Assembly (NCBI GenBank): GCA_903632075.3
Contig: CAHIKZ030000058.1
Coordinates: 5,117,501-5,181,500, forward strand
Source: Acanthosepion pharaonis
Lineage: Eukaryota; Mollusca; Cephalopoda; Sepiida; Sepiidae
Direction of reading: 5' to 3'
DNA length: 64,000 nucleotides
Shown: positions 55,075 through 64,000 of the stretch, piece after piece
Layout of the letters: each line of letters starts with the position of its first letter
How positions within the stretch are numbered: position 1 is the stretch's first letter
Made by a program: the position numbers and the translations under genes
The notes under the pieces: generated by a model
Told to the model about the DNA's origin: nothing
Databases searched by the model: none
The model's input: the letters and a program-made list of their open reading frames with translations, nothing else

Positions 55075-55943
55075 CAGGGTGCGATGGATAAACTGTCGTC
55101 TAAATTACACAAAAATGAAAATGACACTAATATCTAATTTTAACAGATATATTTGCCAAAATTACACAAAAATATCTTGAAATATTAAAGTAAATTTATT
55201 CAATAAAACCACCATTGGCTTTACCCACGGAATCTTCTGCATCTTTTCTGGGCGGTCTCCTTGTTTCAGTTAGTGAATATTACGATAATCCTTGTCTTTA
55301 GTTCATATTTGGTGTTACAGGTAGTGTTGTTGGTCTCCCGCTCAACTGCGCCCCACACAATAATCAAGGGGGAGTTGCAGTCTCAAGAGTTAGGTTGCCA
55401 GATGTAAGGGGTGATGAGGTCGCAGAAATTGTCTGACAGCCATGACTAGGTTCTCCTGGTTGTGTGACATAATGCAGAGCCCTGTTGCCAGATATAGGGT
55501 CTTCCAGAAGCCATCCACTTGACCCAGGGCAGCACTACCTCCTCAATAGACTTGATGTGGGACTCCGTGTCGAGTCTGAGGCACAAACCAACAAATTCAG
55601 AAGTTCTTTCCTTATCGGAACAATCAGAGTGAGATTTTAGATCTCCCATATTTTTGTAATCACTCACCCAACTCTTTCCTAATCCTATGAGCTGTCCTCT
55701 GATTGACACCCAAACACTCTGAAATATTCGTATTGGAGATCCCTGTGCGAATGCCAAGCAGTACAGTATGCCGTTTCCAAATTTCTGGTGGAGTGAATTG
55801 CGTCATGGTGGTCTTTTTCTCCCAGACGGTGCCCAACTGACCCTACTATACTGTGCAGTCGACAAAATAAGATAAAAAAACAAACAACGCACATGCACGA
55901 AATTAAAAATATAAAATAGTGACAATTTACCCATCGCACTGTG
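55075..55943 (-). mobile_element. Mariner-type transposon C with both inverted repeats
   Basis: The left end CAGGGTGCGATGGATAAACT and the reverse complement of the right end (CACAGTGCGATGGGTAAATT) form imperfect inverted repeats of at least 27 bp. Between them lies the transposase relic described separately. At 869 bp it is shorter than typical complete mariners. Confidence 0.85.
55195..55806 (-). pseudogene. Transposase pseudogene of mariner C
   Basis: From ATG 55806 (minus): MTQFTPPEIWKRH, then TGISNTNISECLGVNQRTA (helix-turn-helix), then after a deletion LRLDTESHIKSIEEVVLPWV and GRPYIWQQGSALCHTTRRT. The QQDSAPCHT motif carries Gly in place of the second catalytic Asp. A frameshift precedes the YVWGAVE-like region, and AEDSVGKANGGFIE marks the C-terminus. 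The first Asp region is deleted. Inactive. Confidence 0.85.
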
Positions 55944-56130
55944 TTGATAATCAGTTGTTCAGTTAACACTTGAGTCGAATAGACAGGCACTTGTCCGGTT
56001 TACACTTGAGTCAAATAGATAGGCTGCTGTCCGGTTTACACTCGAGTCAAAAGATAGACAGATCTGGTTTGCACTCGAGTCAGAAAAGTAAACAGCATTC
56101 CGGTTTACAATAGAGTCAAAAGTCAGACAT

Positions 56131-56404
56131 AGATCAGGACCGGTAAAAATATGATACATTAGACTGTTTATATTCCAGTCGGCAATTATCCAATCGGATG
56201 ATAGCTTCAATTTGAGAGCATCTAAATCTTCAGTGGGAGATGTGGTCGGCATGATCTAAGCTCCGCAGACAAGGCAAATGAAAGACGAGCGAAACTACTA
56301 CGCTGATCAGACAAGGTGTGCCTTAGAAAATCAGCATTTTTTGAGCAGGGCTGAAACCATTGGCTCCCGAAACTGAATATGCAAATATTTCATCAGCAAA
56401 ATAT
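56131..56404. other. No feature seen
   Basis: Spacer between the minisatellite and an RTE-like LINE. Confidence 0.4.
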
Positions 56405-57195
56405 TTGCTTCTTCTTCTTCTTCTTCTTCTTCTTCTTCTTCTTCTTCTTTGTGCCACGCCCCTTCAGGAGAAATGGGCGAATATGGCTCTCTCAAACGTC
56501 GTATCCCTTGTGGCCTTTAACAGTTTTCGCCCTTTGCTGACCCCCATTCGACCAAGTTCGTCATGTAAGTGATTCGCTGTTTTCCCATATCTCTCTTACC
56601 ATTTATATGCCCTGTGAGTGTTTACTTTTCCAAGCTCACCTTCCTCATTGCGTATCAGCTGTCCCTTCCTGATTCTGAGCATGTCTTCTTTTTCTTGCCA
56701 TTTTTAAGACTACCTCGATGCTTACTCGCTTCGTCCATGGAATTCTCAGTGTCATTCTGCAGAACCACATTTCTGTTGACTCCCGTTTTCTCTTCATCAC
56801 TAGGGATATTTTATGACATTCATTATCATCTCGGAGCATCGGTATCACATACCAAACCAGCATTTTTTCCTTGTTTCTAACGATTCTTTTCTATTTCTCA
56901 GAAGTTGCTTAGCTTTTGGAATGCATCGTTTGCTAGTCCAGTGCGTCTTTGGCTTTCGATGTCGCATTTTCCATCCCCCTCCTGGATATTTAAACATCTG
57001 TACTTGCTTGATGTCGACATCCCCAGTTTAGAACTCGCATCTTGGGCTTTTTCTCTTGCTGTGGGCCTGTCTTCCTGCAGTTGATGGTTAGTGTTTTTAT
57101 CTCATCTTCTTTTACCGCCCTATCTAGGAGGTCCTGTAGTTTTCTTTCCGAGTCAGATATCAACACAGTGTCATCTAAAGCTCTACTATCCATTC
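56405..57195 (-). pseudogene. RTE-like LINE with RT catalytic motif and (GAA)n tail (copy 9)
   Basis: On the minus strand: a 67-residue frame with RALDDTVLISDSERKLQDLL and KTLTINCRKTG covers RT motif C (DD conserved, preceding residues changed from the usual YADD). After frameshifts come the VWYVIPMLRD, STEMWFCRMTLRIPWT and VLKMARKRRH blocks, then a 3' end that runs into (GAA)n (TTC at 56408-56450 on the plus strand). This copy extends furthest N-terminal in the window. Confidence 0.8.
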
Positions 57196-57705
57196 ACACA
57201 ACCTCGTCAGCTATGTAGCCGCTGTCTTCCCTATCTCTTTTGCCATTAATATGCCCCGCGAGGGTTACGTTCTTCAAGCCCTCTCTCCTCGTTATGTATC
57301 TAAGGAATATCAGCTGTCTTTTCATGATTCTGAGCATAATTTTATTTTGTTTCCATTTCCTTTAAGACTACCGCGTTACTTACTCGCTCCGTCTATGGAA
57401 TTCCCAGTATCCTTCTGTATAACCACATTTCTGCTGCTTCCTGTTTTCTCTTCATCAGTGGGAAGATTGCCGAGAATTCACAGTCATATACGAGAATGGA
57501 CATCACATTGGAGCCTTTTCTTTGTTTTTAACGAAATCTTTGTGTTTTCTCGGCACTTTTTGGAATGCTTCTTTCGCTGATCTAATGCATGTTCGGATTT
57601 CGGTGCTGCATTTTGCATCCTCTGTTAAAACACTTTACTTAAACTTCTGTTCTTGCTCTCACATCTTGGTCTTTTCCTATTTCTGATTACCAGCTTGGTA
57701 AAATC
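57196..57705 (-). pseudogene. RTE-like LINE, C-terminal fragment (copy 10)
   Basis: A second, independently truncated copy lies directly upstream of copy 9 in the same orientation. Plus-strand words CATTAATATGCCCCGCGAGG and CGTTATGTATCTAAGGAATA correspond to the NLTLAGHINGK and RYIT regions. No long frame remains. Confidence 0.7.
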
Positions 57706-58452
57706 GCCAGACTGGAAGCAGGATAGCAGACGATAAAAATCTATTATGGCAATTTTCAAAGTGATGAGAGTTTATCTGCCTTGAAAATCAGTATTTGAAG
57801 CCTTAGCTTTTTTTTTTACATGCACTCGAACACAGGAGAGAAACCAGTAAGTGTTTTAACCATGAGGCAGGCCGCTCTGACCTTCTTTCCGATAGAGCTG
57901 CTGCCAAGAGCTTTTTCTATTTCCCACTTGTAAGAAGTGGGTACAAAGCGTTTGTTACTCTGGACAGATAAGTTCTTTTTTTTCTTTTTGCCATTACTGA
58001 CATGAGTGTAGAGAAACAAGCTTCACTTTGTTTTATTTTTATACAATTATTGCTGGGTCACGCTTGCTTCTACCTTACGACGAAACTGCAAGAGTAGCTA
58101 TTCTTCTTTTCATAATGTTTTGTAGACAATACACATTTTCCTGTTTTATTTTCGAATATTTTTTTTACATACCTTTCTTTTCAGGATTTTTTTTCTTTGG
58201 TCCGTTCATGTTAGCAGATGCTATCATGTTGTCTTTTCATCATTGATTATAGATGTACAGAAAAAACAATGACACCACACATTTCGTTGCTTCGATTCTT
58301 TTGTTAAATAGATGGATGATTGGTGTTGAATGAGCACGCCATTGTCTGGCCGCGCATAATTCTTGGCGCTAATGGTAATATTAGACATTACCAGTGCGAC
58401 AGGCAACAATACAACTGACAGGAATGAGAAAACTATACATAAGAGGAGCAGC

Positions 58453-58456
<4 letters not shown>
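57706..58456. other. No gene; tRNA-like SINE head at 57825-57900 (minus)
   Basis: On the minus strand GCCTGCCTCATGGTTAAAAC and TCCTGTGTTCGAGTGCATG resemble the A- and B-box regions of a tRNA-derived SINE, followed by an A run. No acceptor stem closes. A minus-strand frame across it is unassigned. Confidence 0.35.

Positions 58457-58498
<42 letters not shown>
58457..58498. repeat. (TA)n microsatellite
   Basis: About 20 TA units. Confidence 0.95.
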
Positions 58499-58500
<2 letters not shown>

Positions 58501-58774
58501 TATTCATATTTCTATTATGCGGGTTATGTTTTACAATAACAATGTCCAGGATATACTTGTAGTTATAAATACGAAATATTAATTTCAGCTTATATCTAAT
58601 TATTATTCATAAATACATTAAATTACGTTCCACTGCATGATTTTCTTCATCAAATTTAAATTTTTATATCACATCATATATATGACAGTAGAGAGGCCCA
58701 CAGGCTGATTATGATGAAGTGATGCTAGAACTGTGAAATCTTTCATGCGTTAATTTCAATTCTTCTTATTAATA
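58499..58774. other. No feature seen
   Basis: AT-rich spacer. Confidence 0.4.
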
Positions 58775-60345
58775 ACTACATTGTTCTTTTCTCCCCCGAG
58801 AACCGAGGCTGTATTAAGTGAGATGAGCATAATCCCGTCCATGGTATTGGACATCATCTCTAAATTAGACTCTCATAAATCAAATGGGTGTGACGGGATA
58901 CCAGCCGTAGTTCTAAAGAAATGTGCTCCTGGGCTGGCTCCATTTCTCTCCAAACTGTATAACTATTGCCTCGCTAACTCTTGCTTTCGAGCTTGTTGGA
59001 AGTCTAAATCTGTTGTCTCTGTTTTTAAGAACTCTGGAGACTCTTCTGACCCATCTTACCGTCTTATCAGTCTTCTACCACTCTTCAGCAAAGTCTTCGA
59101 GGCTTTAATCAACGTCGAAATGGTTAAGCACCTTAACTCCCACGATCTACTCTCTGACAAACAATATGGTTTCCGCTTTAACCGGTCTACTACTGATGTA
59201 CTTACGGCCATAATTGAATTCGTATATCATGCTTGATAATAACAGCGAAGCCCGAGCTGTGGCTCTAGATATGTCTAACGCGTTTGATAGGGTTTGGCAT
59301 GCCGGCCTCGTACGTAAACTTCAGGGATACGGTATTACAGGACGATTATTTGATTTAATCTAATCATTCCTGTCAAATCGTGAAATGAAAGTCGTCCTAG
59401 ACGTGTTCTGCTCCAGTTCCTTTCATACGAACGCTGGTGTCCAGTTCTCAAGTAGGCATGCGCAGACGACATTACCATTTACTCCGGTCTCAATAGTAGA
59501 TCCGGCATTGCTAACAAAGTTAACCTGGCTGTTAGTCACGAAAAGGACCACCAATGTGTGTTTGACTGGGGCAGAAAATGGCTTGTGAACATTAATGTCT
59601 CAAAAACGAAACTGCACTTATTTACCCACCATAGATAAACCTCCCTACTTCCTATCATCATGGCTGATGCTCATCTTCACGAGAGTATCTTTCTGCGCCT
59701 TCTTGGTCTCACGTTTCCCATTGACCTGAGGTGGAGTAACTACATTGAATCATTAGCAACATCTATCGTAAGGAAAATTAGTTCTCTGTGTTGCATCAGA
59801 AGGTTTTTCTCGTCTGAGTCCTCCCTTCAAATCTACAAATCTACCATTGGCCCTTGCATTGAATACTGTTGTCAAGTATGGTCTGGAACCCCCACTATTC
59901 ATCTCGACGTTCTCGACAAAATCCAAAGACGGATATGCAATGTGATGTGGCTCTGTCTTTTCTAAAAATATTTTCATGACAACTGCTCTGACGAGCTATT
60001 TTCATTGGTGCCTCACCTGCATGAATTTAAGCGTGCTACTAGGATGGCATCTCGGTCCCACCCTTTTACTGACGAAACACTTAAATTTAACCGCCTCTTC
60101 TACCCCAAAGGCTTCTTCTCTCGCACTTCCCGACATTGGAACTCCCTTCTTCTTACTTGCTTCCTTGATGACTATAATCTTCAAAAATTTAAATGTAATA
60201 TCAATCTACATCTTCTGATGCCTTGATCTTGATCGCCGTTCTTCTCTTTATCCTTTCCTCAAACAACCCTCTTTACTCTTACTTTCACACTCTTTAACCC
60301 CTTGCGTACCAGTGGCACTCCCGCCTTGCTTGAGGTGAAAAGAAA
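58775..60345 (+). pseudogene. CR1/Jockey-like LINE reverse transcriptase to 3'UTR
   Basis: A 151-residue frame covers the RT N-terminus: SKLDSHKSNGCDGIPAVVLK, then FLSKLYNYCLANSCF, then YRLISLLPLFSKVFEALINV, then LLSDKQYGFRFNRSTTDVLT. After a frameshift comes AVALDMSNAFDRVWHAGL (motif A, Asp kept). About 100 bases between motif B and motif C appear deleted, then ADDITIY (motif C kept, 59463). Then KWLVNINVSKTKLHLF, the LRLLGLTFPIDLRW thumb, YKSTIGPCIEYCCQVWSG and LDKIQRRICNVM, another internal deletion, and LVPHLHEFKRATRMASRSHP to NINLHLLMP and stop at 60226. The 3'UTR block GCGTACCAGTGGCACTCCCG follows. It is 5'-truncated and inactive. Confidence 0.85.
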
Positions 60346-60539
60346 ACTGACATCTGGATGTTCAAAATAAACTTCAAATGTAACGACTTCTCTTGAAAAT
60401 GAAGAAAATGTTCCATCGTGGTGGTATGAAGTACCTGCAGAAAAGGGGTTTAGCCCTCCCCACCCCCCAAGGACGTTCATGCTGATATGATTGCTATGAC
60501 GGTGTTAACCTCCACCTTTATCACCACTGCAAAAATGGG

Positions 60540-60862
60540 AAGCGGAATTAAGTAGGGGAAGGGAGGATCGTGGAAATGACCCAAGGACTTGACGTCCTTC
60601 AACAGTCACCGATTGCTCGTCTTCGTCACATAATAATGGATGACAGACGATTGATTCTAAATCAAATCATACATTATTATGTGAGAGAGCTGAGAATATT
60701 TTGCACAATAAATATGGCATGAATAAGGTTAATCCTCGGTAGCTTTCACGTCTTGAAGCACATCCAGCTGAGTTCCTTGAACGTTTCCTAACCAAAGATC
60801 AGTTCTGGTTTCATCACTTTGAGATGAAGAAACTAATGCTGCCTAAGAACGATAATCTAACG
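60540..60862 (+). pseudogene. Mariner transposase fragment D (same lineage as A)
   Basis: Plus-strand frames give IARLRHIIMDDRRLILNQII, then VRELRIFCTINMA, then AEFLERFLTKDQFWFHHFE, then MKKLMLPKND. The first catalytic region TQDE-x-WVH reads TKDQFWFHH here. It aligns with 8.7-8.95 kb (minus). Both ends are truncated. Confidence 0.75.
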
Positions 60863-60959
60863 AGCGAGCATTATACGCCTGTACTCTAGGCGTAACAGCT
60901 GGGAAGTGACGCGTTCTACTGTTGCGAATATATTTCATATATGCGCAAGAAGTACTATG

Positions 60960-61265
60960 TCACCTCCCAGCCAAAGGATTTTATCCACGCGGCATTAGTT
61001 CTGGCGGATACTTTTTGAACGTCCCTCTTATGTTTTCATTAGTAAAATATACAAAAATACATTTTTATAGTAGAATTACCAACAATAGATTTCATGATCT
61101 ACAAACTATATATCTAAAAAACACATATTTTTACAATAAATGTATAAAATAATGTTCAAATTACTGTAGTTGAAAGCATAAAATTACTTACAAAGTATTT
61201 ATTTCAATTCCAGCATTAAATAACCCATAGAGATTGATATAACGCTAAACAAAATAAACCAACCA
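60960..61265 (+). repeat. 3' end of the Jockey-like LINE (5'-truncated copy 1)
   Basis: CTGTAGTTGAAAGCATAAAA followed by CAGCATTAAATAACCCATAG, AGATTGATATAACG and CTAAACAAAATAAACCAACC parallels the 3'UTR and tail at 25355-25215 (minus). Only the 3' end is recognisable. Confidence 0.7.
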
Positions 61266-61502
61266 ACACTACCTATTTATAGTAAAATGACCAACAATAT
61301 CTACTTATAGTAAAATCACCATCAATGCATAATTAAAGCAAAATGACTAACAATACTTAGTATCTGTAGTTGAAGGCATACAATTGCGTTCAAAACATAT
61401 TTATTTAAAAGGTATCAAATTTTGCTCAAAATATTTAGATTTCGGCATTGAATAAGCAATAGTGGTTGATATCCCGCTAAACAAAATCAACCAACCAACT
61501 CC
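61266..61502 (+). repeat. 3' end of the Jockey-like LINE (5'-truncated copy 2, in tandem)
   Basis: CTGTAGTTGAAGGCATACAA, then TCGGCATTGAATAAGCAATA, then GTGGTTGATATCCCG, then CTAAACAAAATCAACCAACC. It follows copy 1 directly in the same orientation, so either two insertions landed together or one is a duplication. Confidence 0.75.
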
Positions 61503-61599
61503 TTGGGTCTTTTAATAAAACCGATGCTGAGAACTCTTCTTAAATATATGATAGCTTCTTCCGTTTTGATTTAATAAAACTCGTTTACATAAATTCATG

Positions 61600-61600
61600 T

Positions 61601-61642
<42 letters not shown>
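61600..61642. repeat. (TA)n microsatellite
   Basis: About 19 TA units. Confidence 0.9.
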
Positions 61643-61646
<4 letters not shown>

Positions 61647-62149
61647 ATTATATATATGCTCGTTAGTTTTACAGATTTACATATGCTAATTAATTTTTCA
61701 AATTTATATATATTCCCTGTCTCACGTGATAACAACTAACTTTAACAATTATTAATGCTACGCTGCATCAGTAGACAATTTTGCAAAATATCTCGACAGG
61801 ATGAAATAGTTTTGCTTTCTGATTCCAACAGCGAGAAACTACAACATGTGTTTCTAACTTAAACCGAATTACATTCAACATTCTGCCTCTGATTAATTAA
61901 TTGCTTGCATAAATAATTACATTGAAAATAAAACACAAAGTTATGAAAAACGATAAGAGGTACAGTTTTATCTGCCTAATGGCGCACATTTTGTCCAAAT
62001 TTATACTTGCAGTTGTAGCTTAAGTGTTAGAGCATGTGTGTTGAGGCTAGATCTCGAGCCTTTACGCAACGCTCGAAATTCGGCTGATGAATAGAAGCAA
62101 AGTTTTTTTTTCTGTAACGTGGACGTTTACTGACCTTCACCACTTCCTA
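61643..62149. other. No gene seen
   Basis: AT-rich spacer. 62035-62095 is GC-richer but has no recognised content. Confidence 0.35.
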
Positions 62150-62415
62150 TCTTTTAAAGCTCTCAGTAACTTTTGACAATTTACTATACATGTATTTGTA
62201 ACTTCAATATATCCAGTGACTGTTAATTTTTTCCGGGCGCCATTTCCACATTATGTGTCCTAGAAATTTCACCTTCCTTTTTCCAGTTGTAAATATAAGT
62301 TTTCTTGCTCTTGCTATTTGCATTAAAACTTCCTCCTTGCTCATATGTTCGGTCCATGTGATTCTTAGCATTTGTCAGTAAAACTACATCTCTATCGATT
62401 GAAGCCAATTTTACA
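62150..62415 (-). pseudogene. RTE-like LINE, C-terminal fragment (copy 11)
   Basis: On the minus strand DRDVVLLTNAKNHMDRTYEQ corresponds to TEMWFYRRMLRIPWTEHV-type sequence, followed by the segment for KRTLIL..RKRQ and HNVEMAPGKN. It is strongly decayed, and a SINE tail abuts its 5' side. Confidence 0.6.
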
Positions 62416-62429
62416 TCTACGCGATTGTT

Positions 62430-62798
62430 GGTGGGTCATTTTCGTCTAGCGGCGTATCAACCTTTATAGGTGATTTAATGCCAAAATGTCAATATTTTGC
62501 ACGCAATTTTATTTTATTTTTGGAGATAATAATAATGAAACAGTAACTGGGGAAGAAGAGATGGCCTCATGCCTTTCCCAAGGTTATTTGCGTATAAGTG
62601 AATATAACGAATCCAATTAGAACTCGGCACTCCGATTAACAATTCCAAGCCATTATCCATTACACCACCCGCACAGCTAAACTTATAGTACCCGGTATTT
62701 CCAAGCGGTTACGTATCTAGGTACTGACCAGGCACGACATAGCTTAACTTCGGTGATCGTACGGGAACTGATGTTTCACCGTGATATGGCCGTAAACC
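62430..62798 (-). mobile_element. 5S rRNA/tRNA heterodimeric SINE, complete (copy 3)
   Basis: The minus-strand head 62798-62681 covers essentially the whole 5S rRNA length: GTTTACGGCCATATCACGG, then CCGTACGATCACCGAAGTTA, then TACCGGGTACTATAAG. The tRNA-like unit follows (GGTGTAATGGATAATGGC, then CCGAGTTCTAATTGGATTCG), then the body CTTCTTCCCCAGTTACTG, and the shared LINE tail TTGGCATTAAATCACC, AAAGGTTGATACGCCG, ending near 62430. This is the most complete copy and shows the order 5S, tRNA-like, body, LINE-type tail. Confidence 0.92.
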
Positions 62799-62959
62799 TT
62801 AGCTATGAATGCTTACCAGTCTTAGTGCATAATGATTTGGGGTACCGTAAAGTTTATGCCCGTTTGTAGGTGCAGACGTGTCTTCTTGAGCAACCGAAAA
62901 GCTTCTTTTCGAACAAGATGAAGAAGCTCGTTGAACGATAACAGAAATACAAATCCAAT

Positions 62960-63235
62960 AACTAGATGGGTAACCGTTAGGGAATTTCAGGTGCTTTAAG
63001 TTTTGGATGGGTGGCTGGTGCTAAGTGTAATAGCTCGGAATTGTGAATCGAAGAGCTGAGTTCAAATTTCACTTGGGTTCGTTATATTCACTTACGTGCA
63101 CATACTCTTAGGAAAGGTATGAATCTACCTCTTCTCCCCCATCTATGGATTAATTAGTAAGACTTGCATCACTAAATCATTATTATCTCCAAAAAAATTA
63201 ACCTGCAAAGTGTTGATAATCTGTAGAAATCGAAT
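62960..63235 (+). mobile_element. 5S rRNA/tRNA heterodimeric SINE, 5'-incomplete (copy 4)
   Basis: The 5S 3' half is visible (ACTAGATGGGTAACCG, then TTTCAGGTGCTTTAAG), then the tRNA-like unit (AAGTGTAATAGCTCGG, GAGCTGAGTTCAAATTTCAC) and body with CTCCCCCATCTATGGATTAA. The 5' half of 5S is replaced by unrelated sequence (62870-62960). It stands head to head with copy 3, about 160 bases away. A LINE-type tail is doubtful. Confidence 0.85.
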
Positions 63236-63289
63236 CAAAGCTATATAGCTGATACACAAGATTAACACCACTTGGGCTAACAATATTCG

Positions 63290-63590
63290 TTAGTCTTCCC
63301 TGATCAAGGCATCCAACGCCTGAATGTGTTCTTCCGTGCGCAATACTGATGGACGATCAAATCGGCTTCCGTCCGTTACGCTTGTTTATCCCACTTTAAA
63401 GCGTTCTAGCCATTCATATACATTTCGTTGATTAATTGTGCATGCTCCATACTGCGCCAACATCCGGCGATGGATTTCCACAAGTTTGACTTCCTCTGCT
63501 CACAGAAAGTGTTATACGACGCATTATTCGAGTGTCCATACGTCTGACTTCATTGCCCCTTGCCACTCGACTGAATGATAGAATGTTGGG
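63290..63590 (-). pseudogene. Mariner transposase N-terminal fragment E
   Basis: On the minus strand: HRRMLAQYGACTINQRNVYE, then WLERFK, a frameshift, then TDGSRFDRPSVLRTEEHIQA and LDALI. This is the paired helix-turn-helix DNA-binding half of a mariner transposase, including the GRPS-like linker (DRPS here). The catalytic half is absent. It is a different lineage from A and C. Confidence 0.75.
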
Positions 63591-63853
63591 CGTGGTTAGC
63601 TAAACGTCTTCTTATGGGGACGTGTAATGTGTCGCGTGTCAGTGCTTCCCTGTAGACTTTAATTCATAATTTCAAAATTGCTGTAATCTCTGCGTTACCC
63701 TCATATATATAATATATCATTCTTTAGAAACCTCTTTATTTTTTATTAGACATATATTTCATAATACCTCTTCTTTTATAGACGTTTCTATAATGTTTCT
63801 TTATTTAGACATATTTTAGATCTCTTTTGTTTTGCCTTACATCAGACTTTATA
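63591..63853. other. No feature seen
   Basis: AT-rich spacer with a short TATA run. Confidence 0.4.
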
Positions 63854-64000
63854 CAGTGTAACCCGGATATAAGAGAGTTGGCGGGAAGAAGTCTCTTATA
63901 TCCGGGTTTCTCTTATATCCGAGTTTGGTCTATTTTGTTTAGGTAAGTATGGGCTCTAATTTGGGACCAGAGAAAATCTCTCTTATATCCGGGTTTCTCT
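63854..64000 (+). mobile_element. End of a pogo/Tigger-like DNA transposon, cut by the window edge
   Basis: CAGTGTAACCCGGATATAAG follows a TA dinucleotide (63852-63853), the form of pogo-like ends. Within the end, CTCTTATATCCGGGTTTCTC occurs at 63893 and again at 63980, partly complementary to the very first bases (ATATAAGAGAG), giving local hairpins. The rest lies outside the window. Confidence 0.6.

Larger units (their letters stand above)
54830..56130. repeat. Decayed minisatellite, about 36-bp unit, split by a mariner
   Basis: Variants of GTCCGGTTTACACTCGAGTC + AAATAGATAGGCAACT recur at 54840-55074 and again at 55944-56130, on both sides of the mariner at 55075-55943. Unit identity is modest in the left part and better in the right part. 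Confidence 0.8.

Overview
This window reads as intergenic or intronic DNA of an invertebrate animal. It is AT-rich, crowded with (TA)n, (CA)n, (AAT)n and (GAA)n tracts, and built almost entirely from decayed transposable elements. I recognise no intact host gene, no CRISPR array and no convincing functional RNA gene. The LINE families, the 5S rRNA-derived SINEs and the dense TA/CA microsatellites would fit a lophotrochozoan such as a cephalopod, or an arachnid. That guess is weak because no host gene is present to test it.

Layout. 0-7 kb: a palindromic mobile element, a 27-bp tandem array, two C-terminal fragments of an RTE-like LINE, and a decayed Dong/R4-like LINE bounded by (AAT)n. 8-14 kb: two mariner transposase pseudogenes, and a Penelope-like GIY-YIG domain split by a composite retroposon. 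14-25 kb: microsatellites, CR1/Jockey-like, Dong-like and RTE-like LINE pieces, a miniature LTR element and a tRNA-derived SINE. 25-31 kb: a long minus-strand Jockey-like LINE (gag-like ORF1, endonuclease, RT, RNase H, zinc knuckle, 3'UTR) carrying at least four younger insertions. 31-38 kb: two 5S/tRNA SINEs and a roughly 1.45-kb 27-bp tandem array. 38-40.2 kb: a 5'-truncated Tx1/L1-like LINE lying directly downstream of a CCAAT/TATA promoter-like block. 42-45.7 kb: a 1.15-kb direct duplication around a retroelement 5' region. 46-58 kb: more LINE fragments, two further composite retroposons, and a mariner with both inverted repeats inside a decayed minisatellite. 58.7-64 kb: a CR1/Jockey-like LINE, a mariner fragment, LINE 3' tails, two SINEs placed head to head, a mariner N-terminus and the first end of a pogo-like element.

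The most interesting theme is a probable LINE/SINE partnership. The Jockey-like LINE at 25-31 kb ends in a 3' motif (GGCATTAAAT, then CCCA, then GAGGTTGATATGCCG, then TAAACAAAA). The same motif closes a 5S/tRNA SINE and a composite retroposon that carries two different minisatellites, a 30-bp array at its 5' end and a 27-bp array near its 3' end. One composite copy still has a perfect 13-bp target-site duplication inside a GIY-YIG reading frame. All claims rest on reading the sequence by eye. Family names come from recognised protein motifs, and no database search was run.
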